Position numbers and translations under genes: made by a program | Notes under the pieces: generated by a model | Database searches by the model: none | What the model was told of the DNA's origin: nothing | What the model saw: the letters and a program-made list of their open reading frames with translations, nothing else | Shown here: one piece after another, positions 12,401 through 26,001 of the stretch | Layout of the letters: each line of letters begins with the position of its first letter | Position numbering within the stretch: the first letter of the stretch is position 1 | Assembly: GCA_029783825.1 (NCBI GenBank) | Contig: JAREIK010002415.1 | Span: forward strand, 126,501 to 190,500 | From: Sapria himalayana | Lineage: Eukaryota > Streptophyta > Magnoliopsida > Malpighiales > Rafflesiaceae | DNA length: 64,000 bases | Reading direction: 5' to 3'

Positions 12401-14930
12401 AATCCTTAGTTGTCACAGGTAGTGGAGGAAAGACTTTTAGTGAGCAAGTGAATGGTGAATCTTAGGTGATTGAAGATTGAGAAACCTTTCTCGAGCAGGT
12501 AGAATTAACAACCATAAGAAGAAGAGAAGGGTTGTTATGAAATATCAATTTACTTAGAAGAAGTCATATCTTATGCCTTTGTCTTTCGATTATCACACCA
12601 AAGTTTGATTCTGATAAAAAATAGAGGAGCAATTTCTCTATAAAGGGTAGTAGTGACCTATAGGTCATAAGCTGGTCACTAGTGGAAGAGTAAGAGCTGA
12701 AGGCTTACAAACTACGTCAGTAAACTTAAAGCATCAGCAAAGGAAATTCTCAAGTTCTTTCCATTGTGAAGAACATTACTTAAGTGTTCTAAGAACTAGA
12801 TTATTCATCCTGCTAAGATTGATTTTACTTTTATATGAAGGAAATGGGAACTAAGCTTCAAAGTAGACTGGACATGAAGTCAAGCTAGCTAGCTTTTCGA
12901 GTGGAAGGATATTCAGCAGATGGGAATCTATGAACCAAGGGTAGCAATTCCTATTGAAGATAAATTTTCTGCTATTCATCTTATTGATTCCTTCTACTAT
13001 ATGGGCTTAAGCACGTAAGACTAGAAAACTCTTTTCGTTAGAACAAGTAGTGGGTGTATGTAAGTCTTATCTCTATTAGAAAGGATTAGAAACATGAGTT
13101 ATGCAATTGTCTATGGAACTTTTATCTGGTCTTTCGTATACTCGTATTATGAGTTGACCGAGTATCATTGTCTACTTTGTCTTGCTCCTATGATTTTAGG
13201 TTACGAACGTGATGACTATGAATAAACTTATGCTTGATAAGCCTAGTGATTTTGGTATAAATAGTGAAATAATTCTTTTCATTTTTTCAGTCATTTCTGT
13301 TTTTACTTTATCTTTTTTTCTGGGTGATCCCAATCCTACTCTTTTGAATGAAAATAAACTTTTTTTTGGAACTAAGAATGAAAGAATAGTCTCTAAAAGA
13401 TAGTTTCTCAATAAGGAAGTGTAGCAAATTCATAATACGATTCCTTGGGCACCGATGAAAAGTGTTAAGCTATGCCAATTACAAATTCTTTAAAACTTTT
13501 CTAGATAGAATATTTGAAAGCAAAGGTCAATCTCATCAAATAGGTTGTTTAATCAACTCTACTTTTTCTACTTGGTCACGGGATAGGAAATGCAATCCAA
13601 TCCACTATTTTTTTCATTCTAGAGATGATATCAACTCGATCTATTTCAAGAACTTGTGCAGGTTGTTCACCTTAGGTTCATCTTTCAATAATTCCAAGAG
13701 GCCGAGCACCAAATCTATAAACTTAATTGCAGATCATGATTACCCAATGGAAGTCAGTGTTTTGCTAGCACATTTCATTGTCGGCTATTAGGTTAGGTAT
13801 CAGAGATTGAACATGGGGATAGAGCTAGAGTTGTAAGGATGAGGAAAGATGAAAAATGCTATGCATCTAATCAATAGGACTAAATTTCTTATATACTCTA
13901 ATTGGTTGCCTATTGACTTTAGATACTCCAAGCCTTAGTCTAGTCCTTGTGAGTCTTATACCATAAGCCAAGAAGATAGACAAATTGATATATATATTCA
14001 ACTTATTTGCTTCTCTTATAGAGTTTACTTGGTCGTCCCTACTCTTAAACCAGATATGACATAACTTCTTATGGATGAACTTTGTCGACTAGATTATCAA
14101 TAGAAGATGAGACAACCATATACTCTCATTTATGGGCTTTCACTAGCATGGATAAGGATTTCTATCACTATAATGAATAGATTCATTATCTTTCTTTATC
14201 CCATCGACCCTATTCTCCTACTTATATTTATTGGGTTTATCGGTCATAAATAGGTCGATGATTATGACTTTGCCATATTCCACAACAAGGTCTTGATCAC
14301 CTTCCTACTCAGTTTTATATCCATATATTCAACTTCCTTTTTTGGGCAAAAGAGTTTGCCAATTGGACCAATGATTGACCAAAAATACTAGAATAGAAAG
14401 TTGACGAAGATTTTTACTTAGTAGATTTGTTTGTTCTAGGTAGGGTACTAAATGGAAAGTTGTACTTCCACAACAATACAAGGACAGTTTACACAAGTCA
14501 GTTGGGTTGACTTGAATGAGAAATCAGCTATAATTTATTCTTGTTTTTTTCTCATTCAACTATTTTTAAATAGGTACAAAGATCGCACACGTGGGTGCTA
14601 GTATAAAAGCTACAATTCCTTTTTGACGAACTTTAGATGTTGAAGTTGTCTATGTTGTTTCTTTGGTTACCTTTTCCCATTCCACAGTGGGCTAGCCTCA
14701 ATAGACATTCTCTTCAATTTTTGATGTAAGAAATTTGATAGGCTTTCATGCCAATACAGTCCTACTAATCAACAAATTTGATAAAAGAGAACCAAAAAAA
14801 CAAATCTAAACAAAGAAGAAGCACCATTAAAGCTTAGCCCGTTCACTCATTTTCTTTGGGAACCTGCAAGTCACATGTAGTTCATTTATTGGGGTTGACT
14901 TTTGTTCTATTTTGCTCATCAACATGAGTC

Positions 14931-14967
14931 ACACACACACACACATATATATATACACACATATATA
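14931..14967. repeat. compound (AC)n(AT)n microsatellite
   Basis: AC run followed by alternating AT, AC and AT runs. Confidence 0.9.
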
Positions 14968-17900
14968 AAAAGGCACAGAGACACAACTTTCAATGGCCAT
15001 GCATATGTTGGACTTGCTTTAAAATGCTGACTTCTTTGTAAGCCACGCGGAAAAGGTGGTTTAAGCCCTCTTTTTTCGTGTCGCCTTGTTCTATTTTTAT
15101 TCTTTAAACTATGAATTTTCTATAATTTAATTATTCTATATATTTTCATATTTTTTTCATTGAGCAATTGATATCTTACTTTATTTCCTAGAATCTTAAT
15201 TATAAGAAAGTGACCTCCTCCATGATTTTTAAAATTTTATGTTTTTTTGAGTTTCCCCATTAATATTGATCACTAGGGGATAATTTGAAGGGTCTTGATT
15301 ATTGTTTTCTTGCTTATCTTTTTCCCACTCACCGATTTAATGTTCGTTGAAGAAGAGTTGTAGCTTTTTTCCCACTTGTTCTGAGATTTCAAGATAATAT
15401 GAGCTCTTGTATTATACTTGCATGAGAATATTACGAAAGGACAATAGTTGTATCTTCCTTTGATCGCTTCCCTTCCCTAGAGTGAAAATCAATCTTTCAT
15501 ACTTGTTCAATTCATCGGGATTGCTTACTAATTATAAGAGTTTTAGCTTAGTCAATGACTCTATGAACGTTCTCCGTAGGAGGTACCTTCGGGATCCTTT
15601 CTCCGTATAAAGGAAGAGTATACAAAAGAATTATGGCATGCTTTAATGCCTAATACGGTCCTTCAAATATCGAGGGTTGCAATGATCCAACTACTATATA
15701 GAAAGATCAATTCTTTCTTGCCTTAGGCATCACAAATTCATGTCAGTTGTTGTACCAGCAACACAATCAAGCAATATAAAAAGTTGAGCGAAAGGGCTCT
15801 TTGTTATTGGTCTTGGGAAAACGTTCATAAAGTTTTCTTGTCTTTTATAGATTTCTTTAAGTTTTTTTTATTAAAAATATATGTGATTAAAAGGAGAATA
15901 CACTCTTCTTATTGTTCATACCTCATTTTTATGGGTCGCTCCACTCCCTTTAAGGACAAGAGAAGGGAATGTCAAAGGGTTGCAAGAGAAGAGAATATAT
16001 TCTTCATATTGTTCGTGATACTAGTAAAGTAAAGGATCACTTCACTAAAGCTAAAAATTTAAGATTTCCATTTGGGGAGTTACAATCCTTCCCTAATATA
16101 CCCAAAACCCTCTTCATTATTTCAACTTTCTTTTTCGAGTTTAAAATAGAGGAAAACAAGATGGGGGTTGTGTTTTAGAAAGTGACGGTCTTGTCTTTCT
16201 CTTTGTGTAAATCCAGGCTAGTGTTTCATTTTTGTTATAAGTTTTTTCAACTTCTACGTGTGTAAAGATGATTGTGGATTTTAGTATATTGAAGAAGCGG
16301 ATTCCCTAAAGTGTAGGAGAAAGAACAGCTTTGATCCTTGTTGAAGGGCATGAATTTACCTTTCATTTACCTGCAAACAAAACTTGTTTTCTATCTTTCA
16401 AGTTGATCCAATACCAATACCAAACTAATACCTTAGAGAGAAGAGAATGCTTTGCAATTGCCCGCTCTTTTGACACTTATTCCTATTCCTATTATGATGA
16501 TTGCGAGAAGTTCGAGTAAGACAAAAGAAAAGTAAGAAGTAATGGGAAGACACATACGAAATGGAATAAGGACTTAGCATATATTAGAGAGGGATTAATA
16601 AAAGAAGGATGCATCATTAATAGCTTAAATACTACCTTAAGCATTATTTGTTCATCGAGAAACAGTCATAGTTCAATGGGAATTCAATATTAGACTTCGA
16701 AGCTTGTGATCTACCAACAGAAGTCACCATACTTATAGGTTCTCTAGGAGGAATGGACCAAATCCTACCTATACTTCGAGAGTGGGAGTTGGCCTACTAA
16801 GTCCTACCCAAACCATGATTTAAATTTGGAATGAAGAAGTCAGTTTATCTATATGAAGAATTGGTCTTCAATGCAGAACTTTTCTAATTGAGTTGGCTAC
16901 ATTCTCACCCATCTATAGTTATCATTAATGAATTAGCATCAACATAGTTTATTCAATTTTATGACTATGCATCTACTCGTGATGGACTCGAGTCGAGAAA
17001 CTCAATGAAAAGACTAGCTTCGAATTCATTTCTAAGGCTACTTAAAAAATAAGAGATTTTTCCATGATCATTAGTCACATCAAAGAGAAATTAGGACTCA
17101 TTGATTCAATGTTACAAACATACCATAACTATCTATAATCCATGGTATCCCAATTCAAAGATGTTGAGTTCCACTACCTACAAAAGATCAAAATTGTTTT
17201 AAAGATGTTTTAGCTACTATAGCCTCTATGGTGGATCTGTCATTGCACGTTGATTTGCAACCATTTCCTTTGTAATGTAAAGAGAGAAATACCAACTTTC
17301 TTTCTTTTATATGGATCTAATGGTAGAAAATAGTTTTTCATGGTACTCAACATAAGAGAAATCGGGCAATACCTAATGAATACTACACTCGTAGATAGGG
17401 TAGCGCTAAGAAAGATAGTTGCCCGAGGGAAGTTTGATTTTTATTTTCTTTGATTAGTGGCATCACAACGGAATCAACCTCTAATGTACAGATAAAAAGG
17501 CTATTGATGGAAATTCATAGTGGGGGCCTAGATGAATGACTATGGATGAAGACTGTGCTCAGTTTGTTAGGAGTTATTACCAGTGTCAAGTCAAGTTCAT
17601 GGCAATCCTATATGAAGTAGTATTCATAAAGAGGATAAACATTCACATGCAAATATAGATATGTTGTTATAGCACATCTAAAACATTTTGAATCCTATGA
17701 AACCTTGTTAACAAGGTTTGAAATTAAAATGAGTTTAATTTAAATAGGCACACTTCAGCTATAGTTATTGATAGAAACAATGGTTTACATTGAGCAAATC
17801 AGAATATTGTGAAATTTTGTCATCATCATTTATGTTTTTTTTACTGTGTATTGATGATATTCTTTCTTTAATATACAAAGGTAACTTAACTTCAAGCAAC

Positions 17901-18424
17901 TTCTAAGAGAGCTGAATCCCTTTAATTCAGTTCATTAGGGTTGGTATAGTCCTTACATTACTAAAAGCATAGACTGAATTAGAAATATCCTAAGTATTCT
18001 TGCAAACAACGTATTAAAATGAAAGGAAGAATCCTCATTGATAACTATTTGTATGGAAGGAATTATTAATCACTTTGCGTGTTCTAGTTCTAAAGGCTAA
18101 GGTAGTTTGTTTGCTTATTATTCATTTATGACATCCTAGATTTAAAAGGTAAGGTAATTTATTTGCTTAGCGTGCCCTAGTTCTAAAGGCTAAGGTAATT
18201 TATTTGCTTAGTATGGTAGTGCTAAGGAGTTCTCAATCGCTGAGCGCTTAAGGGCTAATGAAGAGAGAGAGCATTTAGTCGCTTTGCATGCTCTAATAGT
18301 CTCTGATGGGGAATAGAAATAGTGAAGAGTGAAGAGGATATGATCCGTAACAATTAACATTCTATTTTAATTTTGAGATGTCAAAAGGAGAAGTGTTTAT
18401 GGAAGAATGAAAGAGTTTGTAGCC

Positions 18425-19130
18425 TAGCTAATGATTTACATTTTAACCACATATATCTTTGCATATTCATCTTCTTCAATCGACACTTTCCCTTTCTCCC
18501 TCTGTGGTATGAATCCAGGTGGTAACATAATTTTGAATATCTCCATTATAAAAAGCATTCCTGACATCAAGTTGGTGAACATGCCAATATTTGTCGACTC
18601 CAATGAAAAGGAAAATGCAGATAGAGTAAAGTTTGGAAGTAGGAGAAAGTGTTTCAGAATGATTGAGACTGTATGCCCCTCTAGTTAATTGGTGAATTCC
18701 TTTGCAATGAGATGAGCTATATATCTTCCAATTGATCCATCATACAATTATTTTTTAGTACATACTCCCCTCATATAGGTCATCCTTTTCTCAATCATAA
18801 ATAATGAAAGGTCTTTCTCGTTAAGCAATAGAACAAGTTCCTAGGTATCATACTTTTGGAGTACCTTTTCTTCAACCATAGCCCTTTTCCATTCTGGATG
18901 ATCAAGGCCTCCCATAGACTAATTGAATAGACAATAAAGACCTAGATGTTTGACTTCCTTTTCTTTAAAGATTCAACCATTAGTTTGGCTCCATTTTAGT
19001 GGTGCAGAAGGTGCATATGCTTTTTTTTTCATGATCTCAATACAAAGTGATTTATGGGGAAACTCTGGGGGAAGAGTTTCCTTGATGGCATCTTTTTTTC
19101 AAAATTATGAGTGCGTACATGCAAAGAAGT
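18425..19130 (-). pseudogene. Ty1/copia reverse-transcriptase remnant
   Basis: Minus-strand translation gives the N-terminal part of a copia RT in the correct order. First comes an open linker of nearly 40 codons containing DAIKETLPPEFPHKSLCIEI (19.1-18.97 kb). Then follow EWKRAMVEE at about 18895-18867, an ELV..LNEKD stretch where family members have the ELVPLP region, DGSIGRYIAHLIAKEFTN at about 18741-18689 (family form DGSIERYKARLVAKGFTQ), and VHQLDVRNAFYNGDIQN at about 18581-18531 (family form HQLDVKNAFLNGDL). Several frame changes and stops break it. The YVDD box and RNase H expected at lower coordinates were not recognised. It copied element RNA into DNA when intact. Relationship to a specific copia clade is not resolved. 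Confidence 0.72.
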
Positions 19131-19132
19131 GA

Positions 19133-22100
19133 TACATGGATAAAAAAAAAGTAAATTAAGTTAAATACTATTGTACCTAATGATTTTTTATGATTTTCAT
19201 TAGGTCTCACATTATTAAAGAAATATGAATGAAATATAGTGAAAAAATTATCACTTATAGAATGAGTATTGACATGTGAGTCAATAATCTAGTAGCTTGA
19301 AGTAAGGCGAAAAGACATAAAAGTTGAGAAACCTAATGGTTGGGAGATGTCAGCCGCTATAATGAGTGGACCCTGTGAGAAACATAGATGGTTTCAATAG
19401 TTTGCACTTCTCTCAAATTTATGTAGTACTCAATTTTGTCTTTGACAATATTATCAAATATGTCTTATATATGATCTTTCTTTCTATAATGTATACATTG
19501 AAGTGAGGATTTTTATTATTTATTACTATTATGAAAATATTTTTCCATACTCAAGGTAAAAAGTTAAATTTGAGTTTTAAAATATGTTGTTGAAATGTAA
19601 CTAACTTCATCTTCACCAAGATGAATATTATATCCCAACGTAGCTTATTTTTTTCTTTTTCAAAATCCAAAATTAGTTAAAATTGGAAAAATGCCTCGGT
19701 ACCCTAATTTAGGAATTATCAAAATCCTGAATTGGAGAATTTTTCGATGCCCTTAAAATTGGGGAATTTTCTTGAAACCAAACATACATTTCACTGCACA
19801 CTTCCATAGTACCTCCGAACTATGTTTATTGTGCTTTTTATAGTGTCACCACAATGGGCATTGTGCAGCCTCCATTGCTAATAGTGTGTGCACGATGCAA
19901 CTCTCAATTTGTGTGTGTTTTTTTCCTTGTCCAGAACATGTGCATGCACTATGTTTGCATAATGTACATATTTTTCTCTCCAGTATCCAACTTTACTCAT
20001 GAGTGCACTTTAGGTTTTGTTTTTAGGGTATATCATATAGAGAAACTAAGACAAAAGAAACTCAATAAAACTCAAACATATTAATAATACATCTCATGCT
20101 TTTTATCATGGGTTAGTGGGTTAAGTTAACCCGCCCCTATCAATAACTATAAGAAATATTGTACAATTATAATCTATAGCAAATTGAATATCTTTTGTGT
20201 AATAACATAATTTTTTTTATTATATGCCATCTTTATCCCAAATAAATATTTAAGTCTTATGTTTTTTTATCTGAAATTATAATTAAATTTACTTTTTCAT
20301 TTGAGTGATTTCAAATGTATCATTTTTTTTATAATAATGGCCTTATCAAAGTACTCCAAAAAATAATGAGTAATTTGTATTCCATTTATATAAACTAAAA
20401 GAAATAATTGTTAGAGTAAATCTTACAATCAAATATAAGTTGATTGTTTCATATCATATAATAATTTTTTTTTGCAATTTATGAAATAAATCTAATTGAT
20501 CTTTTTTAAAGATAAGTGTTTCTTTCATACATTCTTCTTTCTTAAGGTTGTTCTAATGAAATATTATTTTTTTAATGTATAATTGATGTATTATTAATTC
20601 GTTAGAAATTATTAGTGATATAAGTATATGTATTATGATTATCTTGCCTGTTTTAGAAAAAAAAATATCTTAGTAATTAACTTCAAATATCTATATAAAT
20701 TCATTCGTAATAAATCTTATTTTTAATTGATCTACTTTTCCATGTGGACTAGTATTTGTAATAAATCTTGCTTAGAAAAAATATTATAATAATAAACTTT
20801 CGTGAATGTTGAGATACTTGAATACAAGTCCCATTAGAGTGTAAAACATTAATTTTTTAATAATATTGATTGATGATATTTTAGATGCTATAATACTTTA
20901 GTGGTAGAATTCATTAATAAAGTATTGTAAAGGTAAGTAGTAAAAGAGTCATACGATATAATAAGATACGAGTATAATAATACATGTTAAATATGTTATT
21001 GATTTTTTTTTGTTTCTATTTTTTTAGTGAATAATTAAAAAATTAATATCAGAAGTGTCAGCTATAAAATCTTCTGACTTCTCAGGAAATTCTCTTCGTT
21101 GAACATGTTGCGTACGCTTTCTTCACTTAGAATAAACTTTGAGAACATTTTTTTTACAAAATATTTTGATGATATCTTAGATGCAATAATACTTCGGTCA
21201 TAGACTTGATTATCACAATATTGTAAAAATAAGCAATAAAAGAATTATACTATAGGAAATTTTATCTAAATATGTTAGAGAATAATTAGAAGGTTAATAT
21301 CCTTAGTGTCGGCTACAAATTTTTTTAATTTCTTAAAATATTTTTTTTTGAACATGTCTGTCTTCTTCATTTAGAATACATTTAGAGTTTTGTGTTGTCG
21401 GGTCTCCTTGCTTTCAAATCATTCTAAGTTGGGGTTCGAGTCGAGCAGAGTGCTATCAACTTGACAACTTGAAGGAGATTCAATTTCCAAGGAAATAATC
21501 ATAATGTGAATCAATGTTTGACAATGTTGAGGATAAATTAGTATTGGATAAATAACACTCAAATACCTAGTTGAATGCATAATCATAGAAATAAGAATGT
21601 ATAATCTATGATACTTACTCTCACAAGAATTTTTTTTTGAAGTCTTTTGATCATGCAAAATATTTTTGAAAGAAGAATAATGTCATGGTTATGTTGACTA
21701 GAAAGGTAACTCATATAAAGAAGATTTATAGATTATCCAAGAATAAATAGAACATGCGAACGATACAAAATATCATGTTGAATATTGCTATAACAAATAT
21801 ATTTAAATGATTTGTCATTGATTAGTATAACATTCAAGAAACAAAAAATAATAAATAAAAAAATTATCTATGATATGATTATTAGCTCTTTATTTGATAA
21901 TTTGTCTTTGAAGTGAAAAAATGATTATATGGGCAATAATACATGTGAAACTGTGTAAGTATCTAATATTTCCTTGTGACAAATATTGCATATTAATTTT
22001 TAATATGAACCATAAAGAAAGAATTTTGTGAGGATCTTTGAATAATTTCAGTAGCCTTGATGCCTCTCTCAGCCTCAAACTTATATGTCACACTAAGATA

Positions 22101-22384
22101 GCCCACCAATGATCCAATGTGTGAATGATCAATGTGTTTTGTAGTATGCCACATTCACACATATGTTGAACTGCTTGATAATATAATTTTTATGTAGCGG
22201 GACCAAACCGAGTACATATTTCATTCGTGCACACCAATCGAGTACATATTGTGACATCATTCCTTATTGTACATCAATCGAGTACATATTTTTTTGAAAC
22301 CATTATTTTTTCACTGGCTTGCAGCCCTAGCAGGACCAAGCCGGTGATTCATTATCCTATTCACCAAAAGTACAGGTTAAAGTC
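19133..22384. other. AT-rich intergenic, no gene recognised
   Basis: No convincing coding sequence. Around 20840-21260 two stretches of about 100 bp are similar to each other: GATGATATTTTAGATGCTATAATACTTTAGTGGTAGA versus GATGATATCTTAGATGCAATAATACTTCGGTCATAGA. They suggest an old duplicated element. At 22205-22290 the string CGAGTACATATT appears three times, spaced about 35-45 bp. Confidence 0.4.
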
Positions 22385-23061
22385 GATTAATAGATAGAAA
22401 AATAGACAAATAGAAAGATAGATAGACAAATAGATGATTGAACATATAAACATATTGATTCATAAATAGATACATAGACAGATAAATAAATAGATAGATA
22501 GACAAATAGAAAGATAGACAGATAGACATATAGATAGATAAACACATAGACAGATAGATAAATAAAAATATACTAATTGATAGATAAATAGATAGAAAGA
22601 TTGATAGATAGACAAATAGATAGATTGAAAAATAGATAGATATTTATATTGATAGATTGATATATAGATAGATAGATACATTGATTGATTGATTGATTTT
22701 TTGATTGATTTTTTGATTCATTGATAGATAGATATATAGAAAGATAAAAAAATAAAAAGATAGATAGATAGATAGATACATATAGATAGATAGATAGATA
22801 TAGTGGGAGAGATTGAGATATATAGATAGATAAATAGTTGAAATATAAATAAATAGATAAATAATAAGATAGAAAGATAAATAGAATGATAGAGATAGAG
22901 AGAGAGAGAGAGAGTTATATATAGATAGATAGAGAAAAAGATATACATACAGAATAGTAGATAGACAAATAGGTTAAAAAATATAGACATAGATATATAA
23001 ATATAGATAAATAAATAGATAGATAGATAAACATATAAATAGATAGATAGATAGATAGGTG
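22384..23061. repeat. GATA/GACA-type interrupted tetranucleotide array
   Basis: About 680 bp dominated by TAGA, GATA, GACA and AAATAGAT steps, with a TTGA block at 22680-22712 and a (GA) run near 22897-22912. Long minus-strand open frames rich in Tyr-Leu-Ser-Ile here come only from the four-base periodicity and are not genes. Confidence 0.9.
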
Positions 23062-24440
23062 GAAATAAATAAAATGATCGTCATTACTTCATAATTGACA
23101 GATCATTCTATAGAGATTTTAGAGATTGATGTTGTGTATATTACCTTCAGGCTATTAGAGTGGAGCTAAAAAATTAGCGAGTATATGGTATTGGTACTCA
23201 TGCTTCTACATTTTATGTAGGTTTTATTTAGAGCTCTTCATCTTTTAATTACAATAATTTATTAGATGAATGTTATGAGAGAAGATGCATAAAATTTAGA
23301 ATATTTGCAAAGAAAAAAATGAATAGATATAACAAAAGAATGAAGAGATACAAAAGTAAATTGGAAATATTAAATAAAGAGAAAAAGAAAGACTGAAAAG
23401 AGAGGAGGCAATAAAAATTTTTAAGAAGGAGAAAATTATATGTAAGTTGGCAGGGGTTTCATCTCTTTTTCATCATTTTGAAGAAGATACATCTAGATCT
23501 CCAAAAAAGAATATTCATCCTAAAAATAACTCATAGCTATTTGTTATGTTGTTTTATGATGTTTTTGCAAGGAAATTTGTTGAGTTACACTTTTTTTCAT
23601 GTTCCTATTTTTGAATGTAAAATATGTGCATTGGATGAATAATGTGCAAGTGTAAACTAGATTGCAATGTATATGGTTTATTGTATGTATTAAATGGGAA
23701 ATATTCTTTATACAGAAAATAGAAATAGAATATAGTGTTTCAATTCCATTTCTAATTTATAAATGAAATTTTCATTTCTATTCCATCACTATTTTAGTAT
23801 TAAAATAGAAATAGAAATTGAGATTTTGATTTTGTTGCTATAGTTAGAAATGACAAATTTATATCGCACATATTAGAAATGCCCGGGCAATTTCCATTTC
23901 TAAAATTTAGAAATGAACCTTTTAGAAATGAAAGTATTCTATTTTAATATCTCCTTTATCTAATCGAGAAGATAGAAAGCTCACTGAACTAGACTATGAC
24001 TTTTCTATCACATATTGAAGAAGTCCATTATCATCATGATTGATCCACATCCTACCATAATGCCTAGAGAACCAGGCTTGATTAGCTTACAAAGGCAAAA
24101 AAAAAATTGATCATAAATTACATGAGCTATAAAGTCAACCTGGCCTTTTTTCTTACCCCATGCATTGCTTTTTCTTGAGGTGTGGACTTATTTGGAGGAT
24201 AATCATATCGGCCCTTCTTGTGGCCCATCAAGTAGTCAAAGTTGTGAAATATGTTCAATTGACTGAGATGCAAGTGCCTTTTTCTCTATCTAATGTCTCA
24301 TTTTTTTATAAAGTCCTAATGTGTTTCATGTCTTTCGTTTTAATCTTTTGAGTCTTATGAGTGGTCCATTCTTTCCTTTGAGTCTTCTATAAGGGATTTA
24401 TCTTGGGCAAAGACAAAATGGGATTTCCCAAACCATGAAG
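23062..24440. other. intergenic, no gene recognised
   Basis: Contains a self-complementary patch at about 23750-23935 built from AGAAATGAAA and TTTCATTTCT strings, possibly a decayed foldback element. A 63-codon frame at 24160-24351 is hydrophobic but unsupported. Confidence 0.35.
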
Positions 24441-24449
24441 AAGATAACC

Positions 24450-24985
24450 TCAAGTGGATCGCTTCTCCGCAATCAAATTACTTATTGAAATTGTAAAGCA
24501 ATTCCACTTCCACAATTATGATTTTAGAGATTTAGAAGAAGAGAACAACAAAAAACGATCACAAACAATATGTATATCTACAATCACAATCCAACCGAAC
24601 CATGACAGAATTAACACCACACCAAAAAATAAACAACATAACACACAAAATTATGTGGTTCACTAGTCATTAAACATGACTAGCTATATCCACCAGAAAA
24701 ATGCATATGCGTTTACAGATTATAATCAAACAGAATATTCTTACAGTATGTACACAGAAGCAGTCGCGATAAAAATTGCATAGAAAAGAGAAAAACCAGA
24801 GATGGAAAATTTCACACCAAAATTACAGTAACAGAAAAAATATAAATATAAATAATTTATATTAATACAGTTTCTCGATTTAATTAACCAGAGTGTGTTG
24901 GATCACTCGGATGGACCGAATTCTGCTCCAAAAATTCTTCGGCCAGCTGACCGGAGAGCTGAACCTCCTTCATTGTGCCATTGAT
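24450..24985. other. possible Ty1/copia LTR-derived sequence
   Basis: A block containing AATTATGTGGTTCACTAG, then a short spacer and TATATCCACC, then AATTTCACACC and a late TTCTGCTCC. It resembles the GTGGTTCGGC...CTACGTCCACGG core seen in LTRs of some plant copia elements, on the minus-sense side. No pol domain adjoins it and no second LTR was seen, so it may be a solo LTR or a fragment. Boundaries are approximate. Confidence 0.3.
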
Positions 24986-25408
24986 GCATTCCCAACCTAT
25001 TAATATTTTATTTCCTATACTTACATGAAAAATATTAAAAAAGAAACATATTTTGATTATACAAATAGTTTATCAAAATAAATTATATACTACAGAATTA
25101 CATTATTGACAGCTTAAATGATTGATTGCTTTTTTTAGAATGATTCATGGCGCCTTACCTACTTAGATATATCCCCTTTTTTTAGAATGATTCATGGTAA
25201 GGACTGAAGATCGAGTTCATGTTTTTGGACTTGTGTAAGAATTTTCTTATCAATTAGTTGGAGAAGGGGAAATTTACTTCTTCCATTCATTCTTCTAGGA
25301 GGAAAAATACTTTGATGGATGGTTTGAATTCAATGGATTTCAAATTATCAATTTTTTAGCTTCAAGCTTTGCAAGCTTTTGAAGTCTTACATTCATTTCT
25401 ATCTCATT

Positions 25409-25993
25409 TAGTAGTGTCAAACAGACCATGCCATGTTTGGCATAGCCCAACATGGAAGTCATGTCGTGCCTAGCATGACACAACCAGTATAATTCTAGTA
25501 GACTTGTGCCTAACATACAAGGTCAATTTGGGTCATGCTGGATCATGTCGATTTTATGTGCAATGCCACCATATGCACCATCTACCGGCCACCATGTCAA
25601 ATTGATAGGTTTCATAAAAAACCCTCCCATGTGGATGTGGAGGATGAATATAAATAAAAATTTTGAAAAAAAACTAATTTTTTTAAATGGGTCTGAGCAA
25701 GGGTAGGTCATAGAAATCTAGTTACCTAGTATTCTATGACTTATGACCCATTCTTGGCCCTAGATCATGGTCGCCATACTAGTGGACTGTACCAATGGGT
25801 CAGGCACGTAGGTCATGTCTGGTTCAACATGAGGCATGGTAGCCTCTAGACCAATACAACATGAGTTATGCCTTGGGCCAACACAACTCAAGTCTAGGCA
25901 TAGTTCTAGGTCATGTCATGTTGTACCAGGCATGACTCAGTCAGGTCAAGCCTCATGTCGTGCCCAGGCCATGCGACCCACTTGACACCTTTA
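25409..25993. mobile_element. old hAT MITE, same family as 2434-2986, CpG-depleted
   Basis: Left terminus TAGTAGTGTCAAACAG and right terminus CTTGACACCTTTA match the family ends with one or two changes. The 8 bp outside are ATCTCATT (25401-25408) and GTCTCATT (25994-26001), a 7/8 target duplication. Internal ends keep the family order but with CCATGCC and CATGTC strings where the young copies have CCGTGCC and CGTGCC, so most CpGs have become TpG or CpA. Small open frames on both strands within it are not genes. Confidence 0.85.
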
Positions 25994-26001
25994 GTCTCAT
26001 T

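Larger units (their letters stand above)
7665..18424. other. long stretch without recognisable genes, organelle-like texture in parts
   Basis: No open frame above 109 codons and none with a family I recognise. The longest are 11222-11509 (+, 95 codons), 13462-13791 (+, 109 codons) and 13209-13403 (+, 64 codons, a hydrophobic segment followed by a basic tail). The base composition is more even than in the flanking AT-rich blocks and resembles plant mitochondrial spacer DNA, but I could not identify any standard mitochondrial gene. A weak string resembling a copia-type IDDIL box (LLCIDDILSL) occurs near 17840-17880 on the plus strand. It could be old nuclear mitochondrial DNA, heavily decayed retroelements, or both. 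Confidence 0.3.

Noticed and set aside
12290..12440. Possible tRNA-like folding (GATTCAATTCTC string)
   Set aside because: No acceptor stem or anticodon arm could be paired around it; no other tRNA candidate was seen in the window.
13209..13403. 64-codon frame with a hydrophobic helix, considered as a mitochondrial membrane-protein gene
   Set aside because: No match to any mitochondrial gene I know; the opposite strand is equally open over the same bases; no supporting context.
17830..17900. IDDIL string considered as a copia or gypsy RT catalytic box on the plus strand
   Set aside because: No flanking RT motifs in a consistent frame, and the nearby copia remnant is on the opposite strand.
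22460..22990. Two long minus-strand open frames rich in Tyr, Leu, Ser and Ile
   Set aside because: They arise from the GATA-type four-base repeat; no protein-like composition.
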